Of a stretch of 64,000 nt of DNA, positions 6,991 to 14,817 are shown in pieces. Position 1 is the stretch's first letter. Every line of letters begins with the position of its first letter. The notes below the pieces were generated by a model, which was not told where the DNA came from, made no database searches, and saw only the letters and a list, made by a program, of their open reading frames with translations. This stretch comes from an uncultured Oscillospiraceae bacterium (lineage in GTDB: Bacteria > Bacillota > Clostridia > Oscillospirales > Oscillospiraceae), in contig CATKZP010000002.1 of the NCBI GenBank assembly GCA_949841355.1, positions 1 to 64,000 on the forward strand, in the 5' to 3' direction. The translations under genes were made by a program, and so were the position numbers.

Positions 6991-7953
6991 ATGGGAAAAG
7001 ACACACGACACCGAAAATATCAATTAACCATCAATAATCCCGGTGAAACCTGGACACATGAGAAAATCAAAACAGCCCTTAAAACATTGAACCTAAAATA
7101 TTACTGTATGGCTGACGAAACAGGCCAGCAAGAACAGACACCTCATACCCATATCTATTTAGTGACCAGCGTATCAGCTATCCGCTTTTCCACGGTAAAG
7201 GGCCTGTTTCCGACGGCGCACATCGAACCCGCGCAGGGGACAAGCGAGGAAAACCGGGCTTATATCCAGAAGTCGGGGAAATGGGCGGAAGGAGAGAAAG
7301 GGGAAACCTCAGTTCCCGGGACATTCGAGGAGTGGGGGGAATGTCCGAACGAACGGCCAGGGGAACGCGCAGACTTAGCCATACTGTATGAGTACATCAA
7401 GGACGGGCTGTCCAACTATGAAATCATGGAGGCGAACCCGGATTATATGCTGAGCCTGGAGAAGATCGAGCGGGCGCGGCAAGCTGTCCGGGAGCAGCAG
7501 TACCGGGAAACGTTCCGGGAGTTGGAGGTTACTTACATATGGGGGCCGACAGGGACGGGGAAAACCCGCAGCGTGATGGAGGGGCACAGCTACGCCGGGG
7601 TATACCGGGTGACGGACTACGGGCACCCCTTCGACAACTACGCAGGGGAAGAAGTGCTGTTGCTGGACGAGTACGCCAGCAATTTCAAAATCCGAGATTT
7701 GCTGAACTATCTGGACGGATATCCGCTGACATTGCCAGCGCGGTACAGTAACCGGGTAGCGTGTTATAGGCGGGTCTATATTATATCAAACTTATGCCTG
7801 ACAAAGCAATACCCGGAAATACAATACGAATCCCCCGCAACCTATGGGGCATTGTTGCGGCGAATCCATAAAGTGCGGCGGTACACAGGCCCCGGCAAGT
7901 ATGAGGAGTACAGCACCGCCGAATACATGGAAAACCCGTTTTTACAGCGGTAG
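6991..7953 (+). CDS. rep: Circovirus-like (CRESS-DNA) replication initiator Rep
   Basis: This 320-residue protein has the full CRESS layout. The HUH endonuclease has motif I YQLTINNP (residues 10-17), motif II PHTHIYL (51-57) with its two histidines, and motif III YIQK with catalytic Tyr91 and Lys94. A superfamily-3 helicase follows: Walker A GPTGTGKT (about 185-192), Walker B VLLLDEY (about 222) and motif C YIISN (about 265). Phrases such as HIEPAQGTSEENRAYIQK closely resemble circovirus Reps. It should nick the TAGTATTAC loop just upstream, join the 5' end through the tyrosine and unwind the template for rolling-circle replication. A GGAAAAGGAAA ribosome site precedes the ATG. Length is normal and all key residues are present, so it appears functional. 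Related Reps are known from bacterial plasmids and integrated elements. Confidence 0.93.
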   Translation: MGKDTRHRKYQLTINNPGETWTHEKIKTALKTLNLKYYCMADETGQQEQTPHTHIYLVTSVSAIRFSTVKGLFPTAHIEPAQGTSEENRAYIQKSGKWAEGEKGETSVPGTFEEWGECPNERPGERADLAILYEYIKDGLSNYEIMEANPDYMLSLEKIERARQAVREQQYRETFRELEVTYIWGPTGTGKTRSVMEGHSYAGVYRVTDYGHPFDNYAGEEVLLLDEYASNFKIRDLLNYLDGYPLTLPARYSNRVACYRRVYIISNLCLTKQYPEIQYESPATYGALLRRIHKVRRYTGPGKYEEYSTAEYMENPFLQR

Positions 7954-8099
7954 CAGAAGCGGAAGAAGGACGAGCTGCACCCAGGAGGACAGCGGCGAAC
8001 AGGCCATAGAGACAAGAGGGGGAGGGTAGAACACTCCTATTGCAATGACGGCCCCGCAGGGCCGCACCTTTGAAAACCGAGAAAAAGGAGGTGGAACAA

Positions 8100-8267
8100 G
8101 TGCCCCCGGCAGAGCCAAGGCAGACGGAAGATACACAGACGGTCATACCTGACTTTGAGATAGAAGCAATGGCCCGTGTCCTGCTTCCGGCGCTCCGCGC
8201 TTTCTACGCCAGCCCGGAAGGGCAGGCGGCGTTTGAGGAATGGAAGCGCCAGCAAGAGAATACATAA
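8100..8267 (+). CDS. Small acidic protein downstream of rep
   Basis: I start this at GTG 8100, 8 bases after an AAAGGAGG ribosome site, giving 55 residues. An upstream in-frame TTG lacks such a site. The sequence is acidic and helical (DFEIEAMARVLLPALRAFYASPEGQAAFEEWKRQQ) with no recognised domain. It follows rep by about 150 bases and precedes a terminator, so it is the last gene of the replication module. Function is unknown. Confidence 0.55.
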   Translation: MPPAEPRQTEDTQTVIPDFEIEAMARVLLPALRAFYASPEGQAAFEEWKRQQENT

Positions 8268-8271
8268 CAAG

Positions 8272-8306
8272 GAACGGCCCCCGTCATACCGACAGGGGCC
8301 GCTTTC
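8272..8306 (+). terminator. Terminator of the replication module
   Basis: CGGCCCC (8275-8281) pairs with GGGGCCG (8295-8301), followed by CTTTCCTAT. It lies directly after the 55-residue gene. Confidence 0.55.
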
Positions 8307-8383
8307 CTATGTGCTGATATTGTCCAGATAGACAACAAACCCGAACCCGTCCCCGATGGGGAACAAGTTCGGATAATGTTGCT

Positions 8384-8429
8384 TTGGTGGAGATAAGCGG
8401 GATCGAACCGCTGACCTCTTGAATGCCAT
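8384..8429 (-). repeat. attL: 46-bp tRNA-Ala 3'-half copy
   Basis: Identical over 46 bases to 17493-17538. It carries the T-arm, variable region and CCA end of tRNA-Ala without the 5' half, ending in the anticodon loop. Flanking bases differ on both sides (8383 T versus 17492 C; 8430 A versus 17539 T), which fixes the repeat limits. Confidence 0.93.
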
Positions 8430-8494
8430 AGATTCAGAGCGGAAAACACAGCAGGATTCAATGTGAAAAAATGCAGTAATTTCAACGGTTTGGG

Positions 8495-8525
8495 CAGGGT
8501 GGTGCTCCCATTGAGCACCACCCTG
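8495..8525. terminator. Terminator-like hairpin near the element left end
   Basis: A 12-bp perfect stem CAGGGTGGTGCT/AGCACCACCCTG with a 7-base loop is followed on the plus strand by TTTCACTATTTT. It may insulate element genes from outside transcription. Confidence 0.55.
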
Positions 8526-8545
8526 TTTCACTATTTTCTGTGCTC

Positions 8546-8566
8546 ATTCTGGTATGGATTCTGGTA
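8546..8566 (+). promoter_or_regulatory. Integrase arm-type repeats, left end
   Basis: ATTCTGGTA occurs at 8546-8554 and 8558-8566, 12 bp apart. The same motif with the same 12-bp spacing occurs near the other end (17363, 17375). Paired arm repeats at both ends are the usual binding sites for the N-terminal domain of tyrosine integrases. Confidence 0.65.
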
Positions 8567-8834
8567 CGGTTTTAGCCCATGAAAGCTACCTTTAGCATAG
8601 GTGGAAAACAAAAAACCGTAAATAAATCCATAATAATTATACCATGTCAAATAAAGTAACGCAAATTTTGTCGGGAAACGTACCCCGATTTGAGGTATAA
8701 TAATACATGGACGGATAAACTACATTCTCCAAGGTAGAAATACGTTTAGATTTATCATTTTTGATATGCATTCCTCAACTTTTGGATAAAAAAGGGTAAC
8801 CGATTTCTCGATTGCCCATAAATACGACAATGTA

Positions 8835-9797
8835 TTACTCTGTAAGCTGTGTCGGAAATTCTTCTTCAATGGGAATGTCGTAGCTTGCGGGGCCCCTGGC
8901 GCTGCTGTTAGAAAAGACGGAAATCGTTTCAAAATCGAGTGAGCCATCTTCATGGGCTGTGACCGTAGCTTGGAGATTCCAGCTCACCTGCTGATCGACA
9001 CCTTCATCCGTCCCAACGTCCCATCCTTTGCCGAGATGGTACATCGTCCAAAGGAAGGTTGCAGTGACCTCGTTTCCGTCAGTTGTTTCCTTATAGTCAT
9101 TCATTTCATAGCGCAGTCCATCATAATAGGGGGAATATGCTTCGGTGAACAATTCTGACAGATAGGAGAATAGCTGTTCTTCTGTGCTCTCGTCAGCCGG
9201 ATTGTTGCTCTCAATAGCCGGGTTGATGCTCTCGCCCATGGAGTTGCTTTCTGACCAGTTCACATTGCCGGAGTTGTCAACAATCGTCCATGCGCCGCTG
9301 TCTAAATCCTGGGTCAAATAGAAATACATTGTGACCTCGCCGTCGCTCCTTGTCGTTTGCGCGTGGTCATACTCGGCGTAGTAAACGGCCTTCACAACAA
9401 GGAAATGCTCGGCCAAATATTCGTCGCTCCAACCGCGCCGCTCAGCGATGATGCCCTTGATAAACCGCTCGACAACACGCTCGGTTTCTGCCTCATCAAC
9501 CTCGACGCTATTGACTTCAATCTTGATGGTGTAGTCTTTTCCAACTTGATTTTCAAGGGCGGAGCGCACAGACTCGACCGGGTCATTTGAGGGCTTTTGA
9601 CGCCACAAGTCGCCGTATATGACAACGGCAGCCACGGCCGTCCCAATTAAGAGAACAGTCATGATGGCGGCCACAAGAGGAAGCAGCCAGCGTTTAGGAT
9701 GGGACGCAGATGATTTTTTTGCCTGATAGGCTATGGCTTTTTCGATGTACCGATCATCAATTTCGCCCATAGCTTCCGAAAACCTTTTTGTGCTCAT
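8835..9797 (-). CDS. Membrane protein, probable anti-sigma factor partner
   Basis: This 320-residue protein has a short cytoplasmic N-terminus (RFSEAMGEIDDRYIEKAIAYQ), one hydrophobic span at about residues 38-60 (WLLPLVAAIMTVLLIGTAVAAVVIYG) and a large acidic extracytoplasmic domain. It is co-transcribed with and overlaps (4 bp) the ECF sigma gene upstream. Sigma followed by a single-span membrane protein is the standard sigma/anti-sigma arrangement, so it probably holds the sigma factor until an external signal arrives. The extracytoplasmic domain is not one that I recognise. It ends about 400 bp from attL. Confidence 0.7.
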   Translation of the reverse strand: MSTKRFSEAMGEIDDRYIEKAIAYQAKKSSASHPKRWLLPLVAAIMTVLLIGTAVAAVVIYGDLWRQKPSNDPVESVRSALENQVGKDYTIKIEVNSVEVDEAETERVVERFIKGIIAERRGWSDEYLAEHFLVVKAVYYAEYDHAQTTRSDGEVTMYFYLTQDLDSGAWTIVDNSGNVNWSESNSMGESINPAIESNNPADESTEEQLFSYLSELFTEAYSPYYDGLRYEMNDYKETTDGNEVTATFLWTMYHLGKGWDVGTDEGVDQQVSWNLQATVTAHEDGSLDFETISVFSNSSARGPASYDIPIEEEFPTQLTE

Positions 9798-10363
9798 ACA
9801 TAGACCTCTCTTTCAATCAGATATTGTTTCAACTGCTTTCGGATACGGACAAGCCGCATGGAAATGCTCTTTTCAGGAACACCTGTCCGCCCTGCAATTT
9901 CTGCGTATGTGTCAGAAAACCAATAGCGGCGCAGAAAAATCACAAAATTTTCATCACTCAAAGTATCTAAGAAATTTTCGATAATGCGGGCTAATTCTCT
10001 TGTCTCCACTTCCCCTTCAACGGTATTTGGCGCAGGTAAATAATCTTCAAGTTCCTGTATTGCGATGTCATACACGCTGTTCCGTTTCTCTGCTTCGTTT
10101 TTGTAGTAGAGCTTCAATGAAATGTTGCGCACGATTTTGCAGACATAAGCCCGCAAGGGGTTTGGCTTCGCTGGGGGAATCGCGTTCCACACACCCAGAT
10201 AAGCGTCATTCACACATTCTTCTGCGTCCTGACGGTTATTCAAAATGTTGCGCGAGAGCTTATGACATAACTTTCCATATTTTACATCAAGCTGCGCAAG
10301 GCCCTTTTCTGAACGGTCAAAAAGCAGTTCGATTATGCTTTTATCGTCAATCATAGGCGCCAT
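9794..10363 (-). CDS. ECF-type RNA polymerase sigma factor
   Basis: This 189-residue sigma-70 family protein has region 2 at about residues 25-90 (YGKLCHKLSRNILNNRQDAEECVNDAYLGVWNAIPP) and region 4 at about 130-185 (LSDENFVIFLRRYWFSDTYAEIAGRTGVPEKSISMRLVRIRKQLKQYL). The region-4 helix-turn-helix is intact. The start follows an AAGGAG ribosome site. It is the first gene of a two-gene operon with the membrane protein at 8835. Its regulon is unknown. Carriage on a mobilizable element suggests it senses an envelope or mating cue, which is inference. Confidence 0.85.
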   Translation of the reverse strand: MAPMIDDKSIIELLFDRSEKGLAQLDVKYGKLCHKLSRNILNNRQDAEECVNDAYLGVWNAIPPAKPNPLRAYVCKIVRNISLKLYYKNEAEKRNSVYDIAIQELEDYLPAPNTVEGEVETRELARIIENFLDTLSDENFVIFLRRYWFSDTYAEIAGRTGVPEKSISMRLVRIRKQLKQYLIEREVYV

Positions 10364-10790
10364 CTCCTTTCTGCGCGTTCACTTATATACTACGGTTTCA
10401 GACAGAAAAACCACGTGAAGCAACAAAGATTTTTCAGAAGATTATAACACAATTTTATGAGTATGGAACCTGTCGAGCATAGCTGTGGTAAATTTGTTCT
10501 GCTTGAGCTATCACAAATATCGTGAAATGATTCTAAAAACGGCAATAGACCTCAAATTGAGGTAAGTTTAGACAAAATAAATCTCACGGTGAAAGCAATA
10601 AGGACAATCCTGATGATTACTGAACCAAACTTGCCTCAAAATTTTGATAAGACAAGGATTTGAATAAGTTGCATTGACAAGATGCATAGATCGGAGTACA
10701 ATTTCCGTAAACATAGGCGCTACTGTCACGAATTTTGTCTGTTTGTATTACTGATAAATGCATCAAAATGAGTAAAAGTGGGTGGCTCAT
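10364..10790. other. Intergenic region before the cargo gene
   Basis: About 430 AT-rich bases separate the divergent sigma gene and the cargo gene. They contain the first copy of the long imperfect direct repeat (10550-10592) and a small palindrome CCTCAAATTGAGG (10550-10562). No gene is supported. Confidence 0.5.
10550..10592 (+). repeat. Imperfect direct repeat, left of cargo gene
   Basis: This 43-base segment resembles 12831-12874. The last 22 bases (10571-10592 versus 12853-12874) differ at a single position, and the first half matches with a few substitutions and one gap. The pair brackets exactly one gene. Confidence 0.75.
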
Positions 10791-12788
10791 ATGGAAGAAA
10801 TGAAACGGCATCTTAAAGTAAAGGATCAAAGTGTCGATACTTCAGGGATAACGAAGGATTACCAAATTGCTTTATGTGAGTATATCTGGAACGGTTTTGA
10901 GGCAAACGCAACCGTTGTATCTGTGAATTATGAAATCAACATTGCCGAAGGAATTTCTTCTATTTCAGTCCAAGACAATGGAGACGGAATTTGTTTTGAA
11001 ACTCTAGATGACGTTTTTGGATATTTTATGGCATCTCAGAAAAATATGCTGTCGACACAAATAAAATCTAAGGCAAACAAGGGTAAAGGCCGATTTGCGT
11101 TCAACGCATTTGCGTCTGATGCTGTATGGGAAACGGTTTATTGCCGAGATGGAAAACACTATAAATATGAGATCGCAATAAGTTCAGGGGAAAAAGATGT
11201 ATATACTCCCACGCCGCCTATGCCTGTCGAAGATAGCGACACAGGTTGTACTGTGACATTCACAGGGATTATGCGTATGCTCCCAGAGGACTTAAATTTT
11301 AAAGTGCTTGAAGAAAACTTCTTGGTTGAATTTGCGTGGTATCTGTATCTTTATAAAGAGAACAATGTTCGTTTAGTCGTAAATGGCACCGATTTGGATT
11401 ACACAAGATGGATTGATGAAGACCTTACTATTGAGTTAGAAACAAATATTGAGGATGAGCATTTTTCTATAAAAATTATTGTTTGGAAAGAAAAGATTAA
11501 AGAAAAATTCTGTACCTATTACATCAATAGTAAGGATGAATTGAAAAGCCGAAGTACAACAACGTTTAATCGGAACACAGTCAACTTTAATCACAGTGCT
11601 TATGTAAAATCCAGCTTTTTTGACAAAAGAAACTCTGCGGCCATAACTCTCGAAGACATTAAACGAGAGGAGCGCATTTATCAAAAGTTAAACAAATTCA
11701 TGCAGAATCTCATAGAAGAACAACTGCATAGCTTTCTCTTGAGGAATTCGGAAAATGAGATAGAAAAAATGCGTAAACGCGGAAGTTTCCCCCACTTTTC
11801 GGATAATCCTTGGGACAAGGTACGAGAACAAAATTTTACGAATGTTGTAAAAGAACTATACTGTATTGAGTCCAAAATATTTTATAAGCTTAAGCCAATA
11901 CAAGAAAAGTCATTACTGGCCTTTTTAAATCTTCTTTTGGATTCTGCTGAGCGTGAGAATATCTTGTCGATTATTGAGGAAATCGTATCTTTATCATCAC
12001 AACAGAGAGAGGATTTTGCTAAAATATTACAGAAAACGAAGTTGGAAAATATTCTGAACTCCATAAAGCTAATAGAATCGAGATATACTGTCATAGAGGG
12101 ATTACGTACCATTGTGTATGATCTTGCTAATTATGCCAATGAACGGGAACATATACAAAAGATTGTAGAAAGTCATTATTGGATATTCGGTGAGCGGTAT
12201 AATTTAGTAAGTGCAGATGAGCGAATGCAGAAAGCGTTGGAAAAGTATCTTTATTTAATTGACGGCAAAGATGCCCCTAGTCCAAAACTAGAATCTGACG
12301 GTGATATTAATAGGCGCATGGATATCTTTATGTGCAGAAAACAGTTGGCTGAAGATTCATATGAAACTCAATTGGAAGAAAATATTATAGTAGAGCTTAA
12401 AGCGCCAATGGTGAAATTAACAAATAAGGTGTACCGACAAATTGAGGATTATATGTTGTTCATCACTAAACACCATGAATTTAATACTCAGTTGCGAAGA
12501 TGGAAGTTTATTTCTGTATGTCGGGAGATAGATGACGATATTCGTAATAAATACGATGCGTTTAGAGATAAGGGAAAGAAGTTTTTGATATATCAGGCGA
12601 GTAATTTTGAAATTTATGCGATGACGTGGGCTGATGTTTTCAAGGATTTTGAGATTAGACATAGTTTTATATTAGATAGATTGAAATATGATTGTGAGAA
12701 ACTTTCTAGAGAAATGCTTCCAAAGGAAACCGAACAGTCCAGAGCAACGGCTGATGCCATAACCAACAAAATGCTTGCGACAGTATGA
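10791..12788 (+). CDS. GHKL ATPase fused to ExK nuclease-like domain (putative Shedu-type defence protein)
   Basis: I start at ATG 10791; a GTG three codons earlier is possible. The 665-residue protein opens with a GHKL (HSP90/MutL/MORC) ATPase fold: N-box EYIWNGFEANA (30-40), DNGDGI (62-67) and the lid KGKGRFAFNAF (about 99-109). A transducer-like region and a helical middle follow. The C-terminal domain has RRMDIF (about 507-512) and IIVELKAP (about 530-537) followed by a QIEDY segment. This D...ExK pattern is that of PD-(D/E)XK nucleases and matches the DUF4263/Shedu style. It is AT-rich relative to its neighbours and flanked by direct repeats, so it looks like an acquired cargo gene. A role in anti-phage or anti-plasmid immunity, with ATP-gated DNA cleavage, is inferred. 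Confidence 0.75.
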   Translation: MEEMKRHLKVKDQSVDTSGITKDYQIALCEYIWNGFEANATVVSVNYEINIAEGISSISVQDNGDGICFETLDDVFGYFMASQKNMLSTQIKSKANKGKGRFAFNAFASDAVWETVYCRDGKHYKYEIAISSGEKDVYTPTPPMPVEDSDTGCTVTFTGIMRMLPEDLNFKVLEENFLVEFAWYLYLYKENNVRLVVNGTDLDYTRWIDEDLTIELETNIEDEHFSIKIIVWKEKIKEKFCTYYINSKDELKSRSTTTFNRNTVNFNHSAYVKSSFFDKRNSAAITLEDIKREERIYQKLNKFMQNLIEEQLHSFLLRNSENEIEKMRKRGSFPHFSDNPWDKVREQNFTNVVKELYCIESKIFYKLKPIQEKSLLAFLNLLLDSAERENILSIIEEIVSLSSQQREDFAKILQKTKLENILNSIKLIESRYTVIEGLRTIVYDLANYANEREHIQKIVESHYWIFGERYNLVSADERMQKALEKYLYLIDGKDAPSPKLESDGDINRRMDIFMCRKQLAEDSYETQLEENIIVELKAPMVKLTNKVYRQIEDYMLFITKHHEFNTQLRRWKFISVCREIDDDIRNKYDAFRDKGKKFLIYQASNFEIYAMTWADVFKDFEIRHSFILDRLKYDCEKLSREMLPKETEQSRATADAITNKMLATV

Positions 12789-12830
12789 GGTAGCGGGATT
12801 ATATGGTTAGAGATGATTTGTTGAAACTTA

Positions 12831-12874
12831 CATCAAAATTGCGGCAAGTTCCGACAAAATAAATCTCACGATGA
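12831..12874 (+). repeat. Imperfect direct repeat, right of cargo gene
   Basis: Second copy of the repeat at 10550-10592; the shared core GACAAAATAAATCTCACG is identical. It lies 42 bases after the stop of the cargo gene. Confidence 0.75.
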
Positions 12875-13091
12875 GACACAAAAATGGCGGCCCTGCCGCT
12901 GTGGAGACTCCTCCCAAAATGAGGAGTGCCGGGCTGTGCCCGGCACTACCGGCGTTTGCCCTTACCCACCCCCCACTCCGCCGAACAGACCCGGTCAAGG
13001 CCCGGCCCGCCCCCTACGGGGGCGGGCCGGTGCATTTCAGCCTTGACGGGGGCTGGGCGGCGGAGTACGCTCCCGCAGGGGCAAACGAAGG
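12875..13091. other. Hairpin-rich intergenic region downstream of the relaxase
   Basis: No gene is supported. Several GC-rich inverted repeats are visible: ACTCCTC/GAGGAGT, GTGCCGGGC/GCCCGGCAC, and GGCCCGCCCCC/GGGGGCGGGCC. They lie where transcription from the relaxase and the cargo gene converges, so some may terminate. A structured transfer region is an alternative. Confidence 0.45.
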
Positions 13092-14423
13092 TCAACGCTG
13101 CCATTTCCGGGGGCGCTGTTTCAGCGGCGTTTTCACCTTTGGCGGTTGAGGTAGCGGTTCGGCCAGCTTTTGGCGGATGGCGGGGCCGTCAGCCTCAATC
13201 CGCCCGCACACCTTCAACTCCAGCCGCAGGGTTCTAATGGATCGATTGATAGATAGAATAGCGGGGGAGAGGTCTGTATCCGTTGGGTTCTTCCTCCTGG
13301 CGGTGTAAAGCCCTTTTCGTTGGTTACAAAGGGCGTCAAGTTCACTTTGTACCGCTTCTTCCAGCATGGAAAGCTGTTCCCAGGTGTCAATGCGGTATTT
13401 CATCAGCAGTTTCGCCTGTTCCACATAGCGGTCAAACTTGATGATTTCGTCCGTCATGTAACGTCTGCACCGGGACGAGGCCGTGGGCCTTTTCAGCTTG
13501 CCCAGCAGATAGAGGTAGTGAAAATATAGGGCACGAAACCCCGTCAGCTTTTGGGGTTTGTGCTGGATTTTGTAGTTCCGTTTTGGCGCTGGCCTGGGTA
13601 TAGAGCGGCGGGGCGGTAGCTCATGGGCACGAATGCGCTCCCGAATGGCTTCTTCTGTGTAATCGTCCCCCAGGGTTTTCAGCCGGACAAACCGCTCCTT
13701 CCCTGGTGGCCGGACAGCGATGTATTTCCCCAACTTCACCGCATAGCCCTGTTTCTTCAAATTGCTCAAAAAGTGCTCGAACAGGAAAGAACGGGCAATG
13801 CAGGCGTCCACATCCCGGCGTATCTGCCCATACCATGTGGGCTTGCCCATCTGCTGGGCCTCCCAGGTGTCATAGCTCATTGTGCGGCCCCGTTCCGGTT
13901 CCTCAATGACGGACAGCCCATGCTCCCGGCAAAGTTGGTCGGAGGTCTGCCGCATGAAGGCATAGGTACTTTTGCAGTCATTATATTTCTTTCCGTCCAC
14001 GAATGAAACGGAGTTCAGCACAAAATGGTTATGGATATGCTCCCTGTCCAGGTGAGTGGCAACCACCACTTGAAATTTATCGCCCCATAGCCGCTGGGGC
14101 AGCTCTACCCCAATCTCGTGGGCCTGCTCCGACGTGACCTCCCCAGGGGCAAAGGACTGGTAGCCATGAAAGGCGGTAATGCCGCCCTCTTTGCCAAACT
14201 GCCGCTTCACCATCATCATCTGCTCTCTGGCGATTTCTGGGGCGCAGTTCACGCCGCTGACATACCGCTGCTCCTCGGTTTTGCAGTCCTGGATGGCGTA
14301 ATCCATCACGTCCCGCAGACCCTGCAAGTCCGCGGTGGTGAGCGTGGTCTTGTCCGGGTTGGCGGCGTAGTTCACCACCTGGCCCACATTTCCCTTGACC
14401 TTCCAAATCGCCGTGGTTGCCAT
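13092..14423 (-). CDS. MOBP-type relaxase (mobilization nuclease)
   Basis: This 443-residue relaxase should nick oriT and pilot the strand into a recipient. The N-terminal nuclease domain has a tyrosine in VVNYAANPDKT (about residues 14-24) and the metal-binding histidine triad in HLDREHIHNHFVLNSV (about 124-139). Both features fit VirD2-like MOBP relaxases of Firmicutes elements. The C-terminal 250 residues are basic and helical and have no helicase. Its start overlaps the MobC stop by 1 bp, so the two are co-translated. Transfer would depend on a helper element's mating channel and coupling protein. The FtsK-like ATPase of the adjoining CRESS module is a possible local partner (inference). 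Confidence 0.9.
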   Translation of the reverse strand: MATTAIWKVKGNVGQVVNYAANPDKTTLTTADLQGLRDVMDYAIQDCKTEEQRYVSGVNCAPEIAREQMMMVKRQFGKEGGITAFHGYQSFAPGEVTSEQAHEIGVELPQRLWGDKFQVVVATHLDREHIHNHFVLNSVSFVDGKKYNDCKSTYAFMRQTSDQLCREHGLSVIEEPERGRTMSYDTWEAQQMGKPTWYGQIRRDVDACIARSFLFEHFLSNLKKQGYAVKLGKYIAVRPPGKERFVRLKTLGDDYTEEAIRERIRAHELPPRRSIPRPAPKRNYKIQHKPQKLTGFRALYFHYLYLLGKLKRPTASSRCRRYMTDEIIKFDRYVEQAKLLMKYRIDTWEQLSMLEEAVQSELDALCNQRKGLYTARRKNPTDTDLSPAILSINRSIRTLRLELKVCGRIEADGPAIRQKLAEPLPQPPKVKTPLKQRPRKWQR

Positions 14424-14707
14424 CAGATGTCCCCAATTTTCTCCGGGACGGTCACGGCCTCCTGGAGCGTGTGCAATGCCCCCAGCAGTTCCCGGTACAC
14501 CACCGGGTCGGTCACTGTGCCGCTGGCCCGGTTCAATTTCTGTAGCACTTCAAAATAGAGTTCCGGCGGGTAGGCTTTTGGGACATAGCCCCGTATCAGC
14601 ATCCGCAGATATTCGGACTGGGACAGCCGGGTTTTTGCGGTGCGAGACTTCAAAAGCGCCATGTCCTCCGGGGACAGGCGGATGGTCAGCTTTATGGTTT
14701 TTCCCAT
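14423..14707 (-). CDS. mobC: MobC-like relaxosome accessory protein
   Basis: This 94-residue protein has a ribbon-helix-helix-like N-terminus (KTIKLTIRLSPEDMALLKSRTAKTRLSQSEYLRMLIRGYVP) and a helical C-terminus. This fits plasmid mobilization protein MobC, which binds and melts oriT next to the relaxase nick site. A strong AGGAGG-type site precedes the ATG, and the relaxase follows immediately. The family call rests on the pattern plus the adjacent relaxase. Confidence 0.8.
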   Translation of the reverse strand: MGKTIKLTIRLSPEDMALLKSRTAKTRLSQSEYLRMLIRGYVPKAYPPELYFEVLQKLNRASGTVTDPVVYRELLGALHTLQEAVTVPEKIGDI

Positions 14708-14732
14708 TGGTTCCCTCCTTTCGCGTGGGGGT

Positions 14733-14812
14733 CAGGGGGACGCTCCCCCTGCCAAGCGGATTTGTGCCATACAAATCCAGTGCTTGCTAAAATCGGCGCC
14801 TAAAATCGGCGC
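14733..14812 (-). other. Candidate oriT
   Basis: Between mobC and the excisionase-like gene lie two perfect inverted repeats, CAGGGGGA/TCCCCCTG (14733-14751) and GGATTTGT/ACAAATCC (14758-14778). A tandem direct repeat TAAAATCGGCGC follows (14788-14799, 14801-14812), then GTGCCCTA. An inverted repeat beside a GC-rich core upstream of mobC and the relaxase is the expected oriT position. The nick site cannot be assigned from sequence. Confidence 0.4.
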
Positions 14813-14817
14813 GTGCC

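Larger units (their letters stand above)
8302..8834. other. Gene-free element junction
   Basis: No gene is seen. The stretch holds the end of the replication module, the internal 46-bp att copy (8384-8429), a hairpin (8495-8525) and two integrase arm-type repeats (8546-8566). From about 8580 the DNA becomes AT-rich up to the minus-strand gene end at 8835. Confidence 0.6.

Noticed and set aside
4977-7953. Filamentous (inovirus-like) prophage
   Set aside because: A small beta-rich protein, a P-loop ATPase and a Rep recall inoviruses. However, no coat-like small membrane proteins or adsorption protein are seen, the ATPase lacks the C-terminal span of Zot, and Rep is of CRESS type.
8384-8429. 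A second tRNA-Ala gene
   Set aside because: Only the 3' half is present; the sequence diverges at the anticodon loop and no D-arm or acceptor 5' strand exists, so it is an att copy.
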